Of a stretch of 64,000 bases of DNA, positions 25,030 to 38,640 are shown piece by piece (position 1 is the first letter of the stretch; the number at the start of each line of letters is the position of its first letter). Position numbers and translations under genes: made by a program. Source of the DNA: Onchocerca volvulus (Eukaryota > Nematoda > Chromadorea > Rhabditida > Onchocercidae); the NCBI GenBank assembly GCA_000499405.2, contig HG738136.1, positions 1 to 64,000 of the forward strand, in the 5' to 3' direction. A model generated the notes under the pieces. That model worked only from the letters and a program-made list of their open reading frames with translations. It did no database searches and was not told where the DNA came from.

Positions 25030-28000
25030 TTTTTCATTTAAAGTAAGCGAAGAAATAAAAAATTTTTTCATTTTTTTTTTTTTTAATCAAGAATTTTTGG
25101 AGCAAAAAGAAGAAAATGTAAAGATTTTCATTTCCTTTTTCCAACTTTTTTCTCGTTGTACTTTTTCCTTTTTTAACATATATTAATCTTAGCTGAACAA
25201 AAAAAAAAAAATACATCTCCATTTCGTTCAAATATATATATTGGAAATTTTGTAGAAAAAAAAAATTTAATGAATTTTTTTTTCAACTTTTCTTAAAATC
25301 AAAATTTTTTTCAGTTTTTCTTCCGAAAGATTTACAAACGAAGCGTTTTTTCTTTCTTTTTTTTTCATGCATTAAAATTATTTATTATATATACTTTTCA
25401 GGTTTTGTCAAAAAGCAAAATTTAAAAAGTATTGAAAAAAGAAAATTGCGTTTTTTTTTTTTTTTGGTGAAAATTTTGTCAAGAAAAATACTTTCAAACA
25501 TCTTTTCAATTTTTAATTAAATTTTCAAAAAAAAAAAAAATCGATCTTCAGATTTCCGTTTTTCCGGTTAATGTAACTTAGCGACAAAACTTCACTGAAA
25601 AAAAGTGAATGAAATATACATTTTCTTTACAATAAAAATAAAATGCTTTGGTAATTCTTATTATTTTGATATTAAAAGTTTCTTATATTGAATTGACAAG
25701 AAACAATTTTGCTTTTTGACAGACTTTGAAAACTATTTTAGTAACACTTTGGAATAATAATTATTTGATTATAACATTATCTTTTATGGATTAAAATAAT
25801 TTACTAAAACATTCCAGCTACAAAAAAATTAAGCAACTGTGAATGTCAGAATTAAGTCAAATTCAAAAGCAATTGAATTTGAATTATAATTTTGATCTAA
25901 AAATAGAATTCACTGAAAAAATTTATACTTATATCATTCTTTCTAGCAAAAAATATTTTTGAAAGGTATCTTGCCCATTTTTCTATCGGATTTAATGAAC
26001 CTTGAAACAATGACGAATGAAGCATATGCAAAGAGTCCATTAAAAGAAGAACAAAATTTATTGCGTTTTTTCTTGTTAAAGCATTTTGGCCGAATATTTG
26101 ATGCTACGATTTGAAAATAAAATGATTATGAGCTGATCAAATATGCAATCAATTTGAAAATTTTTACAAATTGAATATTTGAATTTTCTACCAAATTTCT
26201 TTTGTAAATTTCTTTTTCTTAAACTATGAATTTTAAATGAGTTTTTGAACAAAAGGTCGAATAAAAGAATAGAAAAAAAGATTTGGCTTGCAAATGAATT
26301 AATAAATACTTTAAAGTAAAATTATTTATAAAAGAGTTAATTTTAAACGATAAGTAATAAATGATGAATGTTCAAGCAATTTTACAGTACTTTTCAAAAT
26401 GATTATTAAAAAAATTTTCTGTTGTCATTCAATTTTATTTATTAGGAACGGGAAAACTATTAATGAACAATGAAGAATTTGCTAGGGTAAAATGGAAAAT
26501 CAGTAATGAATAAATTTGTTGCTAATAAGGCAAATCATTCAAAAAAAGAAAAAAAGATGAAATAAGAAATAAAAATTGTTTCAAATTACATAATTTCAAA
26601 TTTCGCATCAATAGATATGGTACAACATAACGTTTAAAACAAAAAACAATAAAAGAAACAAAAAATTTTTTGTGAAATATATATTCAAGTTAGTAATAAA
26701 GCAGAATAAAAACTTTCAAGAGCATCGTGATTTAATCAAAATAACGTATATATTGATGAATATAAAGAAGAAAGATTGTTTGCATCGAGTAATTTGGTCG
26801 GAATAAAAACTTTCATGGACATCGTGATTCAATTGGAATGATGCATATACTGATCAAGTTAATTTGATAATTGCTGATAATTTGTCAATTTAATCCTAAA
26901 CTATAATTATTTCAATTAGTTCATTATAATAAAAGAATGAATTTTGGGATAATAATATTATGTTTCTGATAAAAATGAGAAATATAGCATAATTTTTTTT
27001 TTTTTTTTTTGCTTAGATAAAAAATTGAAAAAGAAAGAGAAAAGATTTGCAAAAATTCTCGTATAGCTAGAAAAAGGAAAAAGATAGTAGACAAATTACC
27101 ATCCAAGCATTGTCAATAAATATCAAAAGCACTGCCAATCATCAACATCATCATGGTCATTATTATTTTATCATTGCTAACATTATCATCATCCTCATCA
27201 TTATTATTATTATCAAATTCTGTCAATCATAATGATGACATTTAGCTATTTGAGAAATTTTTCCATAAAATATTTTAAGATAAAAAAGGAAGAAAAGGAA
27301 AATGAGAAGAAAGATGGAAAAAGGAATTGAACAATAAATACTACTTCTCTCAGACTATAATATATTAAATAAAATGTATTACAAAGATGGTCTTTATCTT
27401 TTGAATAGTTTTGAATTCAGAATGAAAATTCATTTTAAATGAATAAAATGAAAGAATGACTTAATGAATTGTTGTAAAATTTGAGAATAATAAAGCAGTA
27501 AGTTTGTTAATTTGAACCAAATCAAGGTTAAGTTCAATAATTATTAAGTCTTATTATTGATCTATTTGATTATTAGTCGTCATCCAAATCAATATTTTAT
27601 ACGTTTTTGCAAATAGCTCTTTATGTGAAGTAATTAGTAGGCAACTGATTAATTATTCATTGTAATAACTACTTCATGCATAAAATTATGCAAAGATTTT
27701 TTTCGTTTTATTTTTTTTTCAAAAATTTAAATCACAGCTATTTAAATATGCCATTACGTTAGACTGTTTGAAAATGTCAATTCAATTTTAATTTATCTAA
27801 AAATTATAAAAGTGACTTATTCCAAAAATTTGAATTACAGTTATTTAATATGCTATTATGTTAAACTATTTAATGTCGCTGATTTGATTTTAATTTCTCA
27901 ACCTTTCGATTTTTTCGATTTTTAAATTTACTATTCCGGTAATCCTTCAAACCTTAATTCAATGATCAAATTTGACATAAGATAAATTACTGCCGAAAAT

Positions 28001-31000
28001 AATAATTTTGTCGTTTTTTTTATCTGTTCTATTTACCACAATTTAAAATGATAAAAATCGATGAAATAATTAGGTGAAATGAAAAAAAATTATTGTTAAT
28101 AATTATACTATTTATTGATTACAATTTATTAAAATCTAAATTCTCATTTTAATTTATTTATACTAATTTCACAAATATTCCCATGCTATTTTTAAATTTT
28201 GGTTGCACTTTTTTCTTTTTCTTTCGAAATATTTCAAACATTTTGATGACAAATTTTTTGAAATTCAATTGAAATTTTGATTAAATCTCGATGTTTATCA
28301 GAATAATTAAGATAGTATTTCAAAATGATAATAGAGATAATTCGAATAAGACAAAAATTGGTTTACAGAAGAGAATGCTAAAAAATTTGTGTTCACTACA
28401 TCATTTAGACAAATAAATAAACAAAAAATGAAATATGTCTCATTATCACTATTGATATATTGTTACCGTCATCATTATCAACCATTGCCAATACGAATAT
28501 CAATAATCACCAATATGAATATCAATCATTATCACCATTACTACTAATCATCATATTATGTATTTGTAACAGCGTACCATTGAAGATATCAATCATCAGT
28601 GACACAAATATCACTCATCATCAATATCAATCGTAGCCTTTTATCAACAACGATCATCATAATCATTACTATCAAGAATAATCATTATTAATATCAGTTA
28701 ATATTATCATCATCAATGATCATTATTTTCAATTATCATTATTATTAGTATCATTTATCATCATCGCTAATATTAGTCATAACCATCATAAATACCAGTG
28801 GTTATCATCATCACCTTTACTACCATTATCACCGTTATCAACATCAATCACTGTCATTATCAATATCGCCATCACAAACATTAATCATCAGCATCATCGT
28901 CATCATTACAATCATTTATCACCATTATTAATATCGATCATCATCATCATAAATATCATCACCGCAAATATCAATGATCATCGTCATTATTATTATCAAT
29001 TATCATTATTATCAGTAAGAATCAAATATCATTATTAATATCAGTCATAACGTCATAAATCCCAAATTATTATTGCCATCATTAGTAGAAAGTTTATACT
29101 GATCTAAATATTTATGATATTTAAATAATAGAAATTATTATATAATTTCGAACTTTCCTCTTTTTTTTTACTGCAAATATATAATAGCATCATCGAAAAA
29201 AAAATGGAAATCTCAAGAGTTTATGGTAAAATTAATCTTGCAACAATATTACGGCATCTTTTTAAATTGTCAATTTAAATCTAATCTTCCAGTTTCTTAT
29301 CTTTTTACACTCTTCCGCTTAACTATCATTTTTCTAAAATTGGAAAAAAAAAGCTATCTTATTATTTTTAAAGGAGCATTTTCTTTTTCGGAATATCACA
29401 TTACTAATTTCATGCAAATTTCCAATAACTTCATTAATAAATTTCTGAACACAATAGTTTTGCATGACTTTTTCATTATTTCTAAATAATTTTCAACTAT
29501 ATAAAAATATTGGATAAAAAAAAAAAAAAAGAAATGAAATGAAATCTTATTTGAAATGAAATTAATCGAAAATTTTATAACGACAAAAATATTTCTTATA
29601 TGCATTTACACACACGCACTTATATATAAAATAAAAAATGGAAAAACAAATGGAATTTTGGGATTATTTTTAGAAAAATAAGAAAAATAATACAAAAATA
29701 AAAAATGTATTTTTTTTCTTTTTGAGCTTATTATATTATACATTCTTCTGTAATAAAATGGTTATTTGAATTATTTTCACTTTTATAAACCAAACAAACA
29801 ATCATTTGAATCACTCAACATACTTATCATACTCATTTATATATAATCATCACTTATCATAATACTCATTCACATCACGTGTCATACTCATTTATATATA
29901 TTTCTCAAAAATAATCAAAAACGATTTTGATTCATTTCTTTCTTTTTTCTTTTTTTGAAAATAAATAAAGTGAAATAAAGTGAGTTAAATTGAAAATTCG
30001 GTTATTAGTTTTAGTTTTACGAAGAGAAAGAAAAGAAAAATAGAATGAAAAAAAAGTAAATGGATGAATGTTCGAATAAATTGTAAACACAACAAATCAT
30101 CGGAAAGTGTTTAGATAAAAAAGTTGAATGAAAAGATACAAAAAAGGAAAAGAAAAAGGTAGGAAATTTTTGAAAATGAAAATAAAACTTAATTTTTTCG
30201 TTTTAGCGTAAATCATTTATAAATAGCCAAATATTTCTCGTATTTGAATTTACATTTAGTTATAATTTAAATAATTAAATGATTTTAATGAACGAATAAA
30301 AAAGTAAAAAGAATTTCTCATAATGGAAAAATTAATTGATTTTGATCAATTCGATCAACTTATGAATCACTTAGCTGCTTAAATGATTCATAAATTGGTC
30401 GAATTAATCGATAAAAAAGAGGTGGAAACATTAATCACAAATGAATGCTATTAGATGTGCTAAAATAAAAGGAGATTGATTTAAAATTTCTAAAATTTTG
30501 GCTATACAAACAAAATTATATTCGTTTTAATAAAACTTTAATAAATGATGACAAAATAAATTATTAATTAATTACTATTTCTTTAAGTTCTAGCATTTTC
30601 TCATTCTTGGCTCCTTTTACAGCCTAGTTAAATAAACTTTATAAAATATATTTCTATCCATAACATTTTTATTTTAAACTATACTTGTCTTAAACTCAGA
30701 GACAATATAGCATTAAATGGACCGATGTTTAGTTGTTTATTAGGTAAATGAATATCAAATTACATACTAATATTAAATTAGTTCTTTATATATGCAATTT
30801 ACAACAAAATGCATTATTTTCTCATAGAAATGAAACAAAAGAATAAAATTAATCCAAGTCAAATTATAAGCAGAAAAAGTGAAAATAATTCTAACTAAAT
30901 TAGTGATAAGCAAATAAAATTAACTCCAGTTATACTGAAAGCAAATAAATAAGAAAAAATTACATTTACATTCATCCTTTTCCATTTCTTTTTTTTACTT

Positions 31001-33765
31001 GAAATACGGCACAGATTGATTTTAATCGCTAAGCATGAAATATTTCCGTTTTGTTTATTTCAAAATTAATTTTCCTATAATAATTGCTAATTTGAACGGT
31101 CAAGTGAACGGATTATCCAAGCATACACTTATAGACTAAGATATTCCATTAGTAAATGAGGTCATTTGATGTCACAACAGAAGAGTTTCTAAGTAAACAA
31201 TGGTGCTTACATTAAATATAATTTAATTGCAAGGAAGTAAAATCAGTGTAAATTCAATTTTCTGACGACATCCAGGAATTTTTATTTGTTAAAGTAAAAT
31301 TTTGCTCTATTTTATTTGCAGTATTTTTATTTGATTAATATTTTATTTTACTTACAATTCATTTCATCCACAGAAAATACGCACATACATGCGTACACGC
31401 AAAAGTACACGTAATGCAATACAAAAAACACATATAAATGTGATACATACACGTAATACAATATAAGCACAAAAATATACGCAAAAAAGTGTAAAAATTG
31501 CTTCGCATTGAAATAATTTTATTAAAATATAAGAATATTTATCATAATATTACATATATTAATCAATTAAATGATTGCTAACATAATAAGTAATAGTAAA
31601 TAAATGATAGGAATAGTGGTTGATAGAGATAATTGATGTATACAAATAAATATAAACAAAGAAATACGAATAGCTTATTCTGATCATAGATGAAGATATT
31701 CAATGATAATTAGTGCTTAATGATAATAGTTGTTATTTTATGATAAAATTACATTCATTCCGTACTTTTCTAACTTTCATTTTTATCACTAACCAATCAG
31801 TTATCATTGATGGGCAAAAATAATATGATTCAAAGTCTGCTATATACTTTTATCCATGGCAACCATAAATTGTAGCATTTAGCAAAGTAATTATTAAGTT
31901 AGAAAAAAAAAGTGGAAAAAAAATTTTAGAATTTGTAGAAATTGAATCAGTAATGATTACATTCGAAAGCATTTTCTAAATTAAAAAATATCATTTTGTT
32001 ACAGAAAATAAGCAAATGCATTATGTATTTCAGTAAAAAAAGAAAAAGTTCTTAAATAATATATTAAACCGAATTTTAACCAGAAATTAGGAGAAAAAAT
32101 ATTTCAAGAGTGATTAATATTCTTTAAATATCTTTATTTCTTGCTTTTTCTTTTATTTTTTTTCTTAGTTATATAGAAAAGTGTAACGATTTGTGCAATT
32201 TGTTAAAATTAAATTGGAAATGTATTTAATTGAAAAAAAAAAAGGAATTTGTATTTAATTATACCAATAACAAGCATGAAAATGTAAATCGAATGATACG
32301 AAACAATAATGAAAGGGAATACTTACAAAAAGATAAAATTTGTCATTAAAAGGCAATAAAAGTAGCATCCAGAAGGACAATTAAAATTTTCAATCATATG
32401 AATGATTAAAATAGCTCGAAATAAACACAAAAATTTGCATAAAAGCATTTAAAAAAACCTAATGATAGTTTAATTGTTTGAGAAAAAAAATTTCGCTCTC
32501 AAAAATTAATTTGAAAAATTCGAGCAATTATGCTAAAAATAGCCATGCGAAAAGGTGTCATTAAACTAGTATTGTCTAAGTGAATAAAACAGCTAAATTA
32601 ATTTTTAAAACAAATGATGAATATTTCAGATAATAAATCTTTGCTAAAGTTCTTTTACTAATTATAAATATTAATATGAAATATTCTATAAATTTGAAAA
32701 TTTTCCAAAGAATTTTACGAAAGGATAGTATTCAAAATTTATTTAATTTTTTTCAGTGAAGATTTGAAAAAAAATTGCCAGCTACTTTTCAATTTTTCAC
32801 ATTCATAAAAATTTTTTAAAACTTCGAAGTATGAAATACTTAGTAAATATGAAAAATTTTACGACAAATTTTTAGTAGCAAATAATAATCCGAAAAAAAA
32901 AAAAGTACTAAAAATTTATGGGGAAAAAAAGGAAAATATGAGTAATGAGAATGAAAATGAGTGGAGATTTTTTTCCAATAAGGAATTTCCTCCAACAAAT
33001 TTAATTCTTCAAATAAAGAAAGAGGTATTATTAGTTGCCTGAATGATTGAAATTGCAAATGGATTAAGATTGTTGACAAAATCGGACAGAAAAAAATGAA
33101 TTTTTCAATTAATTAGGAATAAATATATAAATGAGAAGATGGTAAGACTAATTAACGAATCGTAATTCTATCCATCCATGTATTATCCATCGTTTTGAAT
33201 TAAAGTGGTGTGATTATCAAAATTCATTCATTACAACTGATGACAAGGTAAATATCAATTTGTAACAGATAACAGCTGATAAGAAAGAAAATATCAATTT
33301 GCAAACATAATCAGATGGAATATAAATCTAGAAGTATTCCAATGCTAATCAAATTCATGAATAAATTATATATCCGACCTATTTAACAAAACATAATATT
33401 TTATGTCTTGATATAAAGAAATTTAATATCTCATTTTTTTGATTAATTTCACCAAAACCTTATAAAGATAATGATAGTATTATTTCACGATAACTTTTAC
33501 AAAAAAATAAAATAAAATTTATATCATAAAAAGAAATTGAAGCCTAAATTTGCAGGAATTACAAACAAAAGAAATTCCTCTCATTTATGCTTAATTTTCA
33601 GTGTTGATTCTAATATATGAGCATTTTAAAGCGAAAATTTCGTTCAAAATTTTTCGTTCTATTCATTCCAAGCATGTTACAATCTTTTCTTGCATTCATT
33701 TCAAATCTATTTTAATTCGATTGATTTTATCAATTTTTCTTATTACAGACAGACCAATACTTTAA
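24322..33765. other. Gene-poor region
   Basis: About 9.4 kb of A+T-rich DNA with homopolymers and trinucleotide tracts. The only hint of coding is 24882-24931 on the minus strand: ATG followed by SVKPSNSRRKSGSLK and a GTTAAA donor, phase 2, with no matching next exon. A plus-strand reading of the same place after CCTTTTCAG gives 33 open codons. Neither is strong enough to call. No RNA gene seen. Confidence 0.4.
28436..29062. repeat. Long degenerate ATC/ATT trinucleotide tract
   Basis: About 620 bases built almost entirely from CATCATTATCA-type triplets, with G nearly absent from the plus strand. Similar shorter tracts lie at 27130-27235 and 17575-17690. Confidence 0.8.
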
Positions 33766-33928
33766 TTATTTGATCGCCGGTATATGGAGATTCAAAATTG
33801 CAACTAACTGATCCATGAAATTTTTGCCTTGAAAAGTCTCGTTAAACTCTTTGAAATGTTTATTCAAACTATGATGTACTTTAAATAAACATTCCAAAAA
33901 TTTTTCGTCTTCTTTGTTTGGAAAATAT
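33766..33928 (-). CDS. Terminal exon of an unrecognised gene
   Basis: After a strong CGTTTTCAG acceptor the minus strand is open for 53 codons and ends in TAA (33766-33768). The peptide begins YFPNKEDEKFLECLFKVHHS and continues with LNKHFKEFNETFQGKNF, MDQLVAILNLHIPAIK. It is charged, helical, and clearly non-random compared with flanking DNA. The exon needs a preceding exon ending in phase 2; none was found up to 39 kb. I do not recognise the family. Confidence 0.5.
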
Positions 33929-35386
33929 CTGAAAACGAACGATTTTGAAATTTTAGATTTGTATATGATTGAATAAAATAAAAGAAATTAAAAAACGAAC
34001 AGAAAAATATAAAAGAAAGCCTAAGGAAAAGTTTTTATTATGGTGATTATTGTTACTGTCATTGTTATTGCTATCATTTTTTATTGTTTCTGCTATTCTT
34101 ATCGTTGATCTTCTTATTATTATTGTGTAAATTCATTATTATTTCTCCTTATTTTTTATTTTTTATTTTTTTTAAAGCAAATATAAAACTCGATGAAGAA
34201 TTTTATAAAAATTTTGGGCAGATAAGAAGAGAACGAGAAATGAAATAGATAAAAAGATATAATTATGTCAGAAGAAGTGGGTGTTAGCAGTCTGAAAGAT
34301 GATAATGATGAGAACAACGAAAATGAGGATTTAATAATAGAAAATAATGAAAAATAAAAGTTTTATTGGGTTGTTTCAAAAAATAACGAAAAAACAGTAA
34401 AGACATAATAATTGAATTCAAAATTTTAAATCTCGCCAATAAAAAATATTATTGCTTTGTGATTAGAATAAAGAATGTTATTATTGGAATCGAAAAAAAC
34501 TTTTTAATTTTTCAATTTGAATAATTATTGCTCAATATTTTAACTGAATTTATTTAACAGAATTAGAAATTGTATTTATATATTAATAGTTATTTCAATC
34601 GTTATTCTACAAATTGTTATCATTTAATCGCTTATTTATGAATAGATATCACTTAATTATCATTATGAATTTTAATCCACTGATTTTTAATTGTTGTTCC
34701 ATAAATTCCTTTGCTAAGAATCGTAGTTTTTTAACCATTATATCACAATATCATTCTTTAATCATCATATAAACTATCGCTATCTTATGATAATTGTAAT
34801 TTTCCAATTATTTCAATCGTTATCTATTTATTATCTATTCATTTCGCCAAAAAATAAACAAAAAATAAGAAAGCAAAACAGACTATCGTTGATGATGGTT
34901 CTAGAATTTTCTAATTTCATACTTTTGCTGACATTTGATTGATTTTGCACTGATGTAAAACGAAATATTGGTTGCTAATAATGAGCGGTAGTGATCGTTC
35001 ATGATGATGATGATGATGATTAATGATGATCATGATAATTGATAATGATGTTATCAAATTGTAATTTTACTTCTTATTTTTCTTAAAAAAAAAAAGAAGA
35101 AGAAAACAAAAGAAAAATTAGTTAAAGTATTTTAATTGATGGTTTATTATAAATCGATGCAGAAATTAATCATATCAATCCAACAATCATAGTCTTCAAA
35201 AATTTTCAACACAATCAATCATATATAAATTAGAAAAAGTTTTCCGATAATTTTTGATTTTATTATTTTTTTTTCCGAAAACTTCCCTAATATTTTGATA
35301 GTTACGAATAATTATTCGAAATTTTCTGATATCATTGATTATCAGGGTAGTAGTATTAGGATGATAATTGAGGAAATATTAAGTCA

Positions 35387-35441
<55 letters not shown>

Positions 35442-38289
35442 AATGACAATTCCTCTGATATTTCGATAATTAGAATTTTCATGTATCATTGATTATCAGA
35501 AAGATGATTTTTTGAAGGAGGATAGTAGTGTTAGGATGATAATTGAGGAAATATCAAATCAATTTTTTTTTCTCTCTCTTTCTCTTTCTCAGGCCATTAA
35601 AAAGATTAATCAATTACGATCTCGGGATTGCATTTAACTATGATCTCGAGAATACATCTAATGATAAGATTAAAGGAATGTTGAGTTACAAATAGGAAAT
35701 TTTATGAAATATTCTGAGCAAACTAATGAAAACATCGGAATGGCATATTAGTCGTCGAAGGCTTGGGCAATTTAAATCATATGTTATGCAGCTGTCTAGT
35801 AAGTATGTTGGTAGTTCTAAGAATAGATAAATTAACGAATAATATTGAAATTCCATTAGAAATCCTACGAAATAATGATACCATTTATGTAGGATGTAGT
35901 GATTGCTATATATCGTGTAGTGATTCGATAATCATGATTAATTTACTGATAAATATCATAGATTTGATAAACATCTTTGATTAAAAAAAAAACAAAACAA
36001 AATGAAAAATAAGAAGAAAGTAAAAAAAAATAGTTGTAAAAATTAAACAATCAAATTTAGATACACTGTTTCAACAGTAAAATCTCATAAAAATATGGTT
36101 AGATTTCATTAAAAAACAAAAAATCACAATTTTATGAATTATTAAATTAATAGAAGGAAAAAAAAAACTTCTTGTTGATTCCATCAAGACAAGAAAAAAA
36201 ATCGAGACAGTCGAGACATATTTAATGATAAATGAAAAAAATCGAAATAATTTTTTACAAAAAAAACTCTCGTAATGTCACATTTTATAGTTTTTTTTAT
36301 GTTTCGCCCAATTCCTTTATTATCTCAAAAATATGAAAAAGAAAAATTTATAAAAATATGTGTGATAAAATGAACTATTAATTCATATAAAAGAATGAAT
36401 AAATAAATAAATAAATAAGTCGACAGACTAAAATATTTCAGACATCACGAAAAACAGTAGAAAAAAAATCAATTTCTTGCATTGACCTTTGTTTTGGATT
36501 TAAATTAGCTTTAAAATCAGGAACTTTTCGGAGAAGTTATTAAATTACTTCAATTACACATCATAAATCAGCATCATGCATGTGTGCAGGATATCTAAAT
36601 TTATTTGGATTTTTTTTTTTTGATTTCTTTGTTGTTTTTTCTCTGAAAATTTTGAAACAATAAAATTAAATATTAATAGCAACAGCAATAGTAATAAATA
36701 AGAATAATAAATAATTAATAGTAATAGTAACAAAAAATGCTAATTTTATTGTTGTTAAATATATAGTATAACAATTCAATTTCTTTATTGGAAATGCATT
36801 TATTTCGCAGTTTAATTCATTCCATCAACAAATTTTGAATATGCCATTCTGTCACTTTTATTACCTTAATCTATCGATTAATTTATGTTAGAATTTTAAA
36901 ATATGCTATTCACTGATCTGCAATTAATGTGAAATAATTCATACATCGATGTAGAATAAGTAGATCTGAATATCAAAACGAACTAAATTGGGTCAACAAT
37001 ATGAATCGAATATGAATCAATTAATTTGATTTAGTTACTAATATGATTCTAGTATTAACTATTCTCCATCTTCTCTATTTCATTTTAACCTTCAAGTTCA
37101 ATCCTATTGTTTCCATTTATTCTAATCAGTGTGATTCAATGTTTTGACAATAATTATCAAATTATTCCTCTTATTTGCGACATTTATAGTGCTTCGATAC
37201 CTTTCAGTTTCCAAATGATTGTCTAATTACTTTGTCTAAGTTGAATCTAAAAAAGTCACTTAGACTTCAATCGAAGGTTAAATTCTGCAATGCTTTATCG
37301 TTAATAGCATTTAATCGTCACTGTTATTTCCCCAATCTCGAAGTAAGTTTCACAAAGATAATTGATTTATAATATTTATATTTTTCATTTCGAATTTCTC
37401 ATTTCTTTACTTGCTTATACATAACATTCTCTTGAAATGATTTCTCCTATATATTATAGAATAGGCAAGATTTCGTTAATAGTTTATTTTATATGATATC
37501 AGTAGAAAAAGGCAGCATCACTACATATAAATCAAATTTGAATCTTATTCCATATTCGCATTCATCAAATATTATTTTCCGGGAAATTATATTCGAACAT
37601 CCGAAATCTAATATTTCCGCCGAACAAAAAAAAAAAAAAAAGAAAATCATTTTGTCCAACTATCCATAACACTATTTTTATACAAATGGAAGTAAATCAA
37701 TCATAATTTAATTACCCATTTTCCAATTTTATTATAAAAGCCTCAATAAAATTTTAAATAAAACTTAGTTTGCTACTGATTCGATCATAAAAATTTATAA
37801 AGTTTCGCTGTTCTATGGTATGTACTATTCCCTATGGAATGTATCAATCCATTTTTTTTTCCAACGAAAACTTTCCCAAAATTATTTCGAAACAGCAACT
37901 ACTAAATTTTCTAAAATACATTTTTTTTTCTTCCTTTTTTTTTGCTTTGAGAGATTTTCATGCATCAAACATTGAAGATATGTTCATAAAAAAAAACAAA
38001 AAAAAAAAAAAATCGACATCATTGATTCCCAAAACATTCAAAAAAAAAAAAAAAAAGAAAAAAATTTTCAAGATAACATTCTCAAACATATTACAATTAA
38101 TTTCATAATTGAATGACTATAATGAAAATTTATTTCAAAAATAAGCAAATTTGTTAAGAAATACCAAGGATTTTTGAATTTGCTAAAATAATTATGCTCG
38201 AATCTATTAAATTAATTTACATGTATAGCGGATGTCGGGAATTCCGAGAAACTTCATGACATCAATTGCATAATTCTATCATTTTTGTC
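33929..38289. other. Gene-poor region
   Basis: A+T-rich, with a trinucleotide-rich stretch, a TC microsatellite and local duplications. A 30-codon acidic frame starting at 34265 (MSEEVGVSSLKDD) has no support beyond its ATG. The 5' exons of the gene ending at 33766 should lie here but were not found. Confidence 0.35.
35325..35590. repeat. Two diverged tandem copies with (TC)25 microsatellite
   Basis: A block containing TTGATTATCAG, then TAGTAGT.TTAGGATGATAA and TTGAGGAAATAT, then pyrimidines, occurs twice. The first copy expanded into a perfect (TC)25 at 35391-35440; the second has only a short CT-rich stretch. Confidence 0.75.
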
Positions 38290-38640
38290 ATTCTGAATTG
38301 TTGTCTTCATGTGCAATCAATAATTCAATTTTGCAGTCTAAGTCACGAGCTAATAAAGGTGATTTCTTGTAGATCAAACTCTATCATTATCCTTTCTCTA
38401 TAAATAAGAAGAGTCCTGAGCATAGGATCATTTTTTAAATGCTATGTTATCAGAAGGTCCGATTTTTAACACTCACGATTAATTTAGTCTCTCTCCTCTT
38501 TTTGGGTTATGATATCACCATTAGAAGTGTTTTGTTGATATGATTGATATTATCATTGTCGTATCCATTATCGTCTTATCGAAGTTTTGTTATAAAGATT
38601 TAATTACCCAAGTTTGAGGCTCAACCACAATTCAATTTGG
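38290..38640 (+). repeat. Dispersed repeat, copy 2, with near-perfect SL1 sequence
   Basis: Homologous to 711-1080 through a series of shared blocks in the same order. It has a TATA-like CTCTATAAATAAG and ends in an SL1-like sequence. Low-level homology upstream of the leader for over 300 bases indicates that the leader is part of the repeat rather than a chance neighbour. Confidence 0.6.
38597..38618 (+). ncRNA. SL1 spliced-leader-like sequence, probable SL RNA relic
   Basis: Twenty-one of 22 bases match the invariant nematode SL1 leader; only leader position 2 differs (A for G). The next bases are GC rather than the GT of the SL RNA donor, and the familiar SL RNA intron is not recognisable, though CAATTTGG 13 bases on resembles an Sm site. 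The chance of such a match in 64 kb is negligible. It is more likely a pseudogene or SL-derived element than a working SL RNA gene, but the leader itself is almost intact. Confidence 0.5.

Noticed and set aside
34265..34357. A 30-codon acidic frame with ATG
   Set aside because: Low-complexity GAA/GAT sequence in A-rich DNA; nothing beyond an ATG supports it.
35763..35984. A 73-codon plus-strand frame
   Set aside because: Starts at TTG, has no domain, and contains short internal sequence repeats; likely chance.
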